Assembly: GCF_003367175.1 (NCBI RefSeq)
Contig: NZ_QRGA01000001.1
Span: 657,994 to 721,993, forward strand
DNA from: Trinickia dinghuensis
GTDB lineage: Bacteria; Pseudomonadota; Gammaproteobacteria; Burkholderiales; Burkholderiaceae
Direction: 5' to 3'
Length of the DNA stretch: 64,000 nt
The stretch's first letter is position 1. Every line of letters begins with the position of its first letter. Below, piece after piece: positions 63,725 through 64,000 of the stretch. The position numbers were made by a program, and so were the translations under genes. Under the pieces are notes generated by a model, which did not search any database, had not been told where the DNA came from, and saw only the letters and a program-made list of their open reading frames with translations.

Positions 63725-63972
63725 GGTCTTCCGGAGCGCTTGAGAAAGCCGGACGTAAGCAACAGGGCCAACGGGCACTTCATTGCCTCGGTCTCGACCG
63801 CCCCCCTGCATCGCGCGGCATCGAGCAAGTGTGAAGATGAACGCCAGGATAGGCGAATGACGTGCCTTGACCCGATCCACTTGGGCGATGTCTCCCTCGA
63901 TATATCGACGAAGACCAATAAATCTTTACCCCGATCTCAAGCAACTGCGTTCGACAGCAACCCCTCTCCGGA

Positions 63973-63989
63973 TCCTGAAGAAGCTCGCC
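63973..63989 (+). repeat. Weak outlying iteron at the window end
   Basis: TCCTGAAGAAGCTCGCC differs from the consensus at the fourth base (a change also seen in the array) and in CTCGCC. It is followed by a run of C to the last base. Confidence 0.4.
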
Positions 63990-64000
63990 CCCCCCCCCCC

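Overview
The window is about 64 kb of GC-rich DNA from a Burkholderiaceae bacterium, most likely Burkholderia sensu lato (Paraburkholderia, Trinickia or a relative). The signs are a split hopanoid gene set, T6SS vgrG and tle1 genes, a Burkholderia-type porin, kbl-tdh, and above all a parA-parB-rep locus with an iteron origin. That last locus marks this as part of a secondary chromosome (chromid) near its replication origin. Genus is an inference from gene content. I saw no rRNA, tRNA, CRISPR array or insertion sequence.

Layout. 0-13.1 kb: the tail of an EAL protein, then hopanoid genes hpnA, hpnB, ispH, hpnH, hpnM, hpnN and an mlaA-like lipoprotein gene, with a sensor kinase/NarL-type regulator pair between them. 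13.1-20.6 kb: a TauE/SafE transporter and a minus-strand T6SS cassette (vgrG, DUF3304 lipoprotein, Tle1-type lipase, DUF4123 adaptor, PAAR). 20.8-24.1 kb: a monocarboxylate-type symporter with its DUF3311 partner, and a porin. 24.1-33.6 kb: a LysR regulator divergent from a nine-gene operon: a PotDABC-like ABC importer, an HcnC/HcnA/HcnB-like oxidase set, a second DadA-like oxidase and a RidA protein. 33.6-35.1 kb: an HAD phosphatase and two decayed genes. 35.3-38.9 kb: the second hopanoid block, hpnD-shc-hpnG.

39.1-43.7 kb holds signalling genes: a CheY-CheC-PAS/GGDEF operon and a hybrid sensor kinase. 43.8-48.5 kb holds a protein of unknown function, an FMN reductase, a bufferin-type (DUF2282/DUF692/DUF2063/DoxX) operon and an ArsC-like protein.

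48.5-55.4 kb is the replication and partition locus: three TTTATGCGCATAAA palindromes (parS-like), parA, parB, a convergent rep initiator gene, a 1.8-kb non-coding origin with at least 19 same-strand copies of TCCCGNAANNNCTCACC, an AT-rich segment, and a KfrA-like coiled-coil gene behind a palindromic operator. Further single iterons are scattered up to 11 kb beyond the array, all in intergenic DNA. A small gene next to the origin carries a full LexA-type SOS box. The rest of the window has an XRE-cupin regulator, kbl-tdh, a YceI protein, a DUF1348 protein, a secreted protein of unknown function and a GGDEF-EAL protein.

The hopanoid genes together cover squalene-side synthesis (hpnD), cyclisation (shc), side-chain addition and processing (hpnH, hpnG, hpnA, hpnB) and transport (hpnM, hpnN); hpnC and hpnE are not in the window. 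The two strongest leads are the origin, with its two classes of iteron spacing and its outlying iterons, and the SOS-controlled gene beside it.
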